From Carnegiea gigantea (lineage: Eukaryota > Streptophyta > Magnoliopsida > Caryophyllales > Cactaceae): 64,000 nt of DNA. How positions within the stretch are numbered: position 1 is the stretch's first letter; every line of letters begins with the position of its first letter. Where the stretch lies: positions 1-64,000 of the forward strand of contig JAKOGI010002249.1 in NCBI GenBank assembly GCA_029747015.1, given 5' to 3'. The notes beneath the pieces were generated by a model. That model was not told the DNA's origin. It did not search any database and worked only from the letters and a program-made list of their open reading frames with translations. Positions 58,037 to 64,000 of this stretch are shown here, piece after piece. The position numbers and the translations under genes were made by a program.

Positions 58037-58638
58037 ATTATTAATGACCCAATATAGATTGTTGCCCTTCAAAAACCAAACTACAATTTTTCTAGTCGGA
58101 TCCAAAATTTTTGTTGTTAATTGCAATTGGGTAAACATTCTATTTTTTTTTCTATATATTTACCTAGAGAAGTAGAAAAGAGGTTGGGGCAGTTCAACAT
58201 CGTAAATTACCGATTAGCATTTAGAAAACCATAAACTATATGGGACCCTCAAGAGGTGGGGTGAACCAATTATCAGTTAAACAATGAGTTGGTTTAGGCC
58301 ATCCCCAACCGATGGACCACGTGCTACTGCTGGGCCCCGCGTGGGACACACGGCTATGGTCCCATCGTGGACACACCAGGCACGAAACGGAGGGTAGAAA
58401 TCCTATCAGTTCTGTCCTGCGGTCTTCTTTTATCGTGTTCATAAGAAAAACGCGTCGTTTGGAGGGGGGCCAGAGAAGGGACAACACGTTTGATCTGGGC
58501 TGGGCAAAAAAAGGAAAAAGGGGCCAATGTAGTCGCTAGACCGTAGGTATCTGTGCATTTTGGGTCTGGCACAATATAGCTGTTGCAACACAACAACTAT
58601 ATTGTAATTTATTTACTTTTTTAAATGATTAACTTGTG

Positions 58639-58646
58639 TATAAATA
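58639..58646 (+). promoter_or_regulatory. Putative TATA box of Harbinger copy 2
   Basis: TATAAATA is followed ~30 bp later by leader-like sequence (TTCTCTCAATCTC) and then by the donor-like GTGGTAAGTG at 58,776-58,785. The next AG-bounded exon begins after TGCATGTAG at ~60,350, just before the ORF1 ATG. Confidence 0.5.
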
Positions 58647-59282
58647 CGAAGTTAGTGTTGTGAAAAATCAAATATCAAATTTTCTCTCAATCTCTTAATC
58701 TGAAAATTTATCATTGTAGCTATAATTATCTTGAAAATTTTGCTCAATCTCTTTGGAAGTGAAGAAGCAAAAATTGTGGTAAGTGCAAAATAATTACTTT
58801 TTTCCTATATTTATATTTTTTTAATTAAATAATTTTTTGGCGTTGTATATTTGAACTAATAATTTTTCTTTATTGTTTTGTTGTTAGATACTTTTGGGAA
58901 GTGTTTTCAAAGTTGATGAATCAAGAGAAAAGTGAAGTGAAGTGAAGAAATTTGTAAGAAATTGTTCTTAGACATAGTTATTCTTAATCGTATGTTTAAA
59001 TAAATAAAATTTTCCTTAATATGTTGGAAATTATATTGTGTAAAAGTGAATATGCATAAGTTAATTATTAAAAAATAATATGTTTCATTTGTAACTTTTA
59101 AATTATGATGTTAGAATGAATTCTTGGACACATTTCACACAAGTTAGAACTTAGTACAATTTAAAGAAAATGAATTGTTAGATTTAAACTGATGTTATAG
59201 AAATTAATGTGTTATAAGTTTAATTTGTATGTTCATATTTTGAAAGTTTATGTCATTCATGTGTGTTTTAAATTGAACATTG

Positions 59283-59925
59283 GCATGTTTAATTGTAAAA
59301 TAAGTTAGAAGTTTAAAAGATGCCTATGTAATATGTTTAATTTTTAATTCAATGGGTTGTCTTTTAATTACATGCTTAAAAGTAAACACTCACATGTTTA
59401 AATTGTAAAATAAGTCAGAAGTTTTAAATAGGCTTATTTAATATGTTTAGTTTTTAGTTTAATGGGCTGTCTTTTAATTATGTGCTTAACAGTAAACATT
59501 CACATGTTTAAATTAAAAAGAATTTAGAGGTTTTACAGAAGCTTATGTAATAAGTTTAATTTTAAATTTAATGGGTTGTTGTTTAATTACATGCTTAAAA
59601 GTAAACATTCACATGTTTAATTAAAACGAATTTGGAAGTTTTAAAGAAGCCTATGTAATATGTTCAATTTTTAATTTAATGCGTTGTCTTTTAATCACAT
59701 GCTTAAAAGTAAACATTCAAATGTTTAAATTAAAAAGAGTTCAGAAATTTTCAAGAAGCTTATGATATATGTTTGAATTATAAAATTTAATGGGTTGTCT
59801 TTAGTTACGTGCTTAAAAGTAAATGTTCACATGTTTAAATTAAAAAGAATTTAGAAATTTTAAAGAAACTTATGTAGTATGTTTAATTTTTATTTTAATG
59901 GGTTGTCTTTTAATTACATTATCAT
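59283..59925 (+). repeat. Tandem array, ~109-bp unit, about six copies
   Basis: ATGGGTTGTCTTTTAATTAC (or a variant) recurs at 59,352, 59,462, 59,571, 59,679, 59,790 and 59,898: periods 108-111 bp. Each unit also has TGCTTAAAAGTAAACATTCA, CATGTTTAAATTAAAAAGAA and GCTTATGTAATATGTTTAA. It occupies the leader intron of Harbinger copy 2, the same place as the unrelated 124-bp array of copy 1. Confidence 0.92.
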
Positions 59926-60360
59926 GACATGGTTAAAGAAGGTACCTGTTTAAATTTTAAAGAAGTTAGAAATCTGCTTAGTTCTTTACAATGTTTATAG
60001 GTTGAAATTTAATTTACATTTGTCTACGAAATTGGATTTTGAAATGCAATATTTTAGAACTTGGGAATTAAAACATTTGTGTACTTAATAGTTTGCATTT
60101 GTTTACATGCTTAATTGACTAGTTGAAATTTATAAATCTATGATTTCAGAAATTGGATGTTAGAAATATATCTTTAAAGTCTTATGTAAGAAGTTTGTAC
60201 ATGTTAGGAAATTTAATTTTTTGTTTCACATATTTAGTTGCTTTATATGGTTAATCTTAGTTAATATACGTTGAAGTTGGGAATTAGTGCGGAGTTGGAA
60301 ATTGTTAGAATATATTTCTGCTCTTAGGTAACTTGTTTACTGCATGTAGGTGAACATAAA

Positions 60361-61805
60361 ATGGACCCAAATAACATATAATCATTCATGCACTTACTCA
60401 CTGGGGATAAATGACAATGTGAACCTGAGAATAGTTCAAACCTTCTCACGCACCCGCCGAATTGGCAACATTATCGACCACCACATAACCCCTCACATTA
60501 TTTTCAACAATACCCTCCATAATACCCCCAAGTTGGCAACATTATCCACTACTACAAAACACCCCACCACAAAATTTTAGTTACGGATCAATGCCCCCTT
60601 CATGCTACCCACCCCAACCTCCTCGTACGACCTCATTAGCTCCTCATCCTCCACCTAGTAGTGAGTCTACCGATTACTAGCCACCACATAACCCGACACA
60701 TTATTCCCAACAATACCTTCCACAATACCTCCCAAGTTGGCAACATTACGCACCACTACAAAACACCCCACCACAAAGTTTTAGCTACGGATCAATGCTC
60801 CCTTCATGCTACCTACCCCAAACTCCTCGTATGACCTCATCAGATCCTCATCCTCCACCTAATAGTAACTCCACCAATAAGGAAGGTGGTGTAATGCCCC
60901 CCAGTGGACATTAGAGGAAGACCGTCCCTTGGTCAAGTCATGGATTAATGTAAGCATGAATCCTATCATCGCGGTGGATCAAAAGTCAACGGGTTTTTAG
61001 ACTAGGGTGGCTTACATGTTCAACCAGCACGCTCCTAATGGAACTACAAAGAGAAAGGGAAAGATTTGCAATGCCTATTGGAACCGAATCGCCCCATTAG
61101 TGTCTAAATGGTGCACTTGTGTGGCTCAGACATACCGGGCGAACCCAAGTGCTGCAAACGAGGACAACATCATACAAAATGCCCAAGATCTTTATGCTAC
61201 CATAGTGGGCAAACCCATTGACCTCATGCATTGGTGGCTATTATTGAAGAAACAACTTAAATGGGAGACCTTCTGAGATCAATCTGTAAATGCATCTTCC
61301 AAACAGTTGAGAGCAAATGAGGTGCGGGTATACTCTGAGAGTGACATCCTTAGCAGCCCCGGTGCCACACCCGGCACCCTCGACAGTGAAGATATATGAA
61401 CTGAATAAGTTGGTGGGTTTATCCATGCCATTGTAAGAAAAGCTACCAAGAGAAAGGCTAAGGAGCACGTCACAGACCCAGTGTTGGATCTAGTGACCAA
61501 AGAGACATCAAGTGAAGAACAACACCATATTTGAACAATATGTCCCAGCACAAGAAAAGGAGAAGGATGTATCTCTGAAAGCTAGTGACTTAAGAGATCA
61601 ACATCAATCCCTGAAAGAAAGAGAGCAGCCCCTTACAGAGGTAAAGTATGAGGACAAAATTTTGAAAGTGAGCATTGTTAAGATGTGTCCTAAAGATCAA
61701 GCTCGATATGATTGGATTCAACAAGAAATTAGAAGTCGCTACCGTCAAAAAGCATCCTCTTTTGATTTTAACACTTCTTTAGATGAAACATGTGTTGTAG
61801 TTTAA
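60361..61805 (+). pseudogene. Harbinger ORF1 (Myb/SANT-like), copy 2, broken
   Basis: It starts MDPNNI and stops after six codons. A Pro/Gln/Tyr-rich N-terminal part contains a 203-bp tandem duplication (60,478-60,883). The Myb-like domain reads WTLEEDRPLVKSWINVSMNP from about 60,904, has a stop after KSTGF, and continues as 61,007-61,276 (RVAYMFNQHAPNG, KRKGKICNAYWNRI, then LMHWWLLLKKQLKWE). A C-terminal piece, 61,512-61,805, is charged (KEKDVSLKASDLRDQHQSLK) and ends at TAA 61,803. In the family this protein binds the element ends and partners the transposase. Confidence 0.82.
60478..60883 (+). repeat. 203-bp tandem duplication in Harbinger ORF1
   Basis: CCACCACATAACCC begins units at 60,478 and 60,681. 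Both share CAACAATACC, AAGTTGGCAACATTA, CACTACAAAACACCCCACCA, TACGGATCAATG, CCTTCATGCTACC and GACCTCATC/A. A 203-bp unit is not a multiple of three, so the duplication shifts the frame. Confidence 0.92.
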
Positions 61806-62052
61806 TGAAATGGTTGCTATGTTACGTTCATGGTGTTTTCTGTTGTATTTGAAGGAAAGGTTAGTTGTATTGTAAACCCTTTTATTTGTGCAATGAAATA
61901 TTTATTTCTAAGTTGATGCATTGATGTGTAAATTCGCAATTAGTTATTTCAAAATTTTAATTTTTTATGTTGAAGGGTTCTTTCCTAATATATGTAATTC
62001 TATATTTGACTTATATTTGTAAGTTTATTTTTACATGTGCAAGCATTCCACA

Positions 62053-63420
62053 ATGACTGATTCACCATCCTCATCTATTCTGCCATCCTCATAACATGGT
62101 TTAAGCTTCATCCTACAATAATCTAGTGATGATTCACTGGTATTGAAAAATATTGTCAATAATGAAACTGGCCCAAAGTTATTAGAGTTGGCTATGAAGA
62201 TTAGACTAATTGGACAACAGAATAGGGTTTCATCATCATCGGGAAGACCAAGAAAGAAGAAAAGATTGATAAAGAGAGGTAAACAAGAAGCATATGATCG
62301 CCTCTACAAAGATTACTTCGCTGAAGACTCAATCTACAACGAAACTCATTTTCGACATACATTTAATATGCAAAAGCACTTGTTCCTTCGCATAGTTGAT
62401 GTCCCCGAGAGTCATTTTAAGTGCTCTCAGTTGAGGTACGATGGTCTTGGTAAGGGTGGGTTGTCGCTGCTCACCAAGTGCACCGCAGCCATGCGAATGT
62501 TGGCTTATGGTATATCGACATATTGCGTCGATGAATACTTAAAGGTTGCTAAAAGCACAGCTATAGATTGCATAAAAAATTTTGCCGCCAAGGTCATTCA
62601 GATGTTTGGGAAAGAGTACTTAAGAAAGCCAACTCAAGTAATGTTGATCATTTATTACAAGTGACAGAAGCCTGTGACTTTTCCAGGTATGTTAGGAAGC
62701 ATTAACTGTATGCATTGGGAATGGAAGAATTGTCCATCAGGTTGGAAAGGATTGTTTGAAAAAGGGATATATAAAGTCCCCACTTTGATTATCGAAGCAG
62801 TTGCTTCCTATGACCTTTTGATATGGCATGCATTCTTTATGTACCTGGGAAGCCTCAACAATTTAAATGTCCTTCACTGATCTGATGTTTCCAAGAGGTG
62901 TATGAGGGTTGGGCTCCAAAATGCGAATACATCGTCAATAATCGCAAGTACAATATTGGATACTTTTTGTCCAATGGTATTTATCCGAGATGGGCCACCA
63001 TCGTCAAGACTATCCCCCTTTTTCAAGGAGCCAAGACAAATTGTTTGTTGAGTGTCTAGGGTCTGTTAGGAAGGATGTGGAGAGAGCATTTGGGGCTCTA
63101 TAAGCTCGCTTCGCCATCATCTGCGCCCCTGCTCGAAACATGGGCAAGGCTGAATTGGGTATGATAATGAAGGTATATGTTATACTTCATACATGATCGT
63201 CGAGGAGGAGCGTGATTCATATGACGTAGCTTGCTTTTGAATATGATGATATGGAGGACAACGCTCCGCAACCTAATGTCTGACGGGAGTATCATGCATG
63301 CTATGCAGCCTACCTTCATAGAATAGTACAAGTTCATGACCGGAGTTACATGCACGTCTCCAATCAGACTTGGTTGAAAAAATATGAAATCGACATACGA
63401 CACGACAAAGATTGCAAACA
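62053..63420 (+). pseudogene. Harbinger DDE transposase, copy 2, broken
   Basis: ATG 62,053 (MTDSPSSSILPSS) meets a stop early; an open piece 62,143-62,664 follows with the helix-turn-helix-type N-terminal half (YDRLYKDYFAEDSIYNETHF, KCTAAMRMLAYGISTYCVDE). A TGA at 62,662-62,664 lies in frame before GMLGSINCMHWEWKNCPSGW (62,674-62,880), where the family has Asp before CMHW; here it is Asn. The second catalytic Asp, expected in a NND(I/L)NVL block, is lost (NNLNVL). The third block, KDVERAFGAL (~63,070), keeps its Glu but is followed by a stop. Frameshifts occur near 62,880-62,900 and 63,100-63,250. Confidence 0.85.
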
Positions 63421-64000
63421 TAGTTGTTATTTGTTATTTGTCGATCTTTTGCATTGTATTTTTTTAAATAGTCGAACGTTCGTGTTGTATTTTTTTTAAA
63501 TGTTAAATCTTTGTATTGTAATTTTTTTAATGTCGATCCTTTATATTGTATTGACTTTAATTGAATTGTACTTTCTATTCTATCATTTTTCGCTCATAAC
63601 CGATACAAATTAAGTGATCAATTTTTTTGAAATTTAAAACAAAATTATTCATTTTTATGGTCAAGAAAATATATTCCTTAATTCCAAAAATAAAAAAACA
63701 TTCATGCAAGTTACAAAAGTTAAAATATAAACACAAAATTAAAAGGATAAATAATAAAATATGTTTAATCGGGGATTGCAAGACAAATATTTAATTTAAT
63801 TGTCCCGAAATAACTTCTATTGGCTGAAAAATTGAATGGAATGCAAGTTTAGAATTGTGAAACTCCTGATGATATGGCAAGCCTAAGTTCCAAAAATTGG
63901 AACTCATGCTGGGAATCGCCTAAGGATTACCATATAATGTTTGAAAATAATACAATTTGAAAATTTATGAAGTACTTAATAATTACTATAGCATTTTCAT

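Larger units (their letters stand above)
58297..63920 (+). mobile_element. PIF/Harbinger element, copy 2
   Basis: The left end GGCCATCCCCAACCGATGG directly follows TTA (58,294-58,296). A candidate right end, reverse complement GGCGATTCCCAGCATG, is followed by TAA (63,921-63,923); the first 13 bases agree at 10. The trinucleotides TTA and TAA are not identical, so the right end is tentative. Inside are a GC-rich subterminal block (58,300-58,560), a TATA box, a leader with GTAAGT at 58,779, a long intron with a tandem array, ORF1 (60,361-61,805) and the transposase (62,053-63,420). It is less decayed than copy 1 but has stops in both genes. Confidence 0.72.

Noticed and set aside
1..64000. A new defence, metabolic or regulatory gene system
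   Set aside because: Apart from the GRF ORF inside the MULE, every recognisable protein block belongs to a known transposon or pararetrovirus family, and nearly all are broken.

Overview
This window looks like a transposon-dense, gene-poor stretch of a eudicot-type plant nuclear genome. Almost everything recognisable is a plant transposable element: a MuDR-like MULE, two PIF/Harbinger elements, hAT elements and hAT MITEs, a SIRE/Maximus-type Copia, a long Gypsy-like LTR, an L1 LINE, a Cassandra TRIM LTR and an endogenous Caulimoviridae-type pararetrovirus (EPRV). I see no convincing intact host gene, no tRNA or functional rRNA gene and no CRISPR array. The species cannot be named from what I can see.

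Layout. 1-1,480: AT-rich DNA with a cut-off repeat at the edge. 1,490-7,073: a complete MULE with ~120-bp TIRs and an exact 9-bp target duplication (TSD); its transposase is broken, but it carries an intact convergent ORF with a GRF-type zinc finger and a C-terminal membrane segment. 7,083-9,730: microsatellites and degenerate telomere-like text. ~10,190-14,981: decayed Harbinger copy 1 with a 124-bp tandem array in its leader intron. 14,962-15,585: a duplicated module, one copy of which is split by a Cassandra-like solo LTR. ~16,300-31,100 (minus strand): an EPRV split by a hAT MITE (17,294-18,028), a hAT element (18,101-22,388) and a pol-less LTR-retrotransposon block (~24,930-29,930). 32,381-33,208: another hAT-like MITE. 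33,225-~47,998: a probable ~4-kb Gypsy-like solo LTR holding a 10.7-kb Copia (34,704-45,443) and two tandem arrays. ~49,190-55,330 (minus): a decayed L1. 55,480-56,530: degenerate ATTCATCA-rich repeats. 57,338-58,036: a hAT MITE. 58,297-~63,920: Harbinger copy 2, with a different 109-bp array in the matching intron.

No multi-gene host pathway is visible. The content is a record of nested insertions that can be ordered: the EPRV and the Gypsy-like LTR came first; the hATs, the pol-less LTR block and the Copia landed in them later. Several paired target duplications differ only by C/T changes, as expected for methylated, ageing DNA. I did not find a clear new biological system. The observations most worth following are the intact GRF/membrane ORF in the MULE, the AACAGG hexamer excess across the Copia, independent tandem arrays in the same Harbinger intron, the 60-bp minisatellite, and the Cassandra LTR with its empty-site duplicate beside it. 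Counts, ends and family names were made by eye; no search was run.
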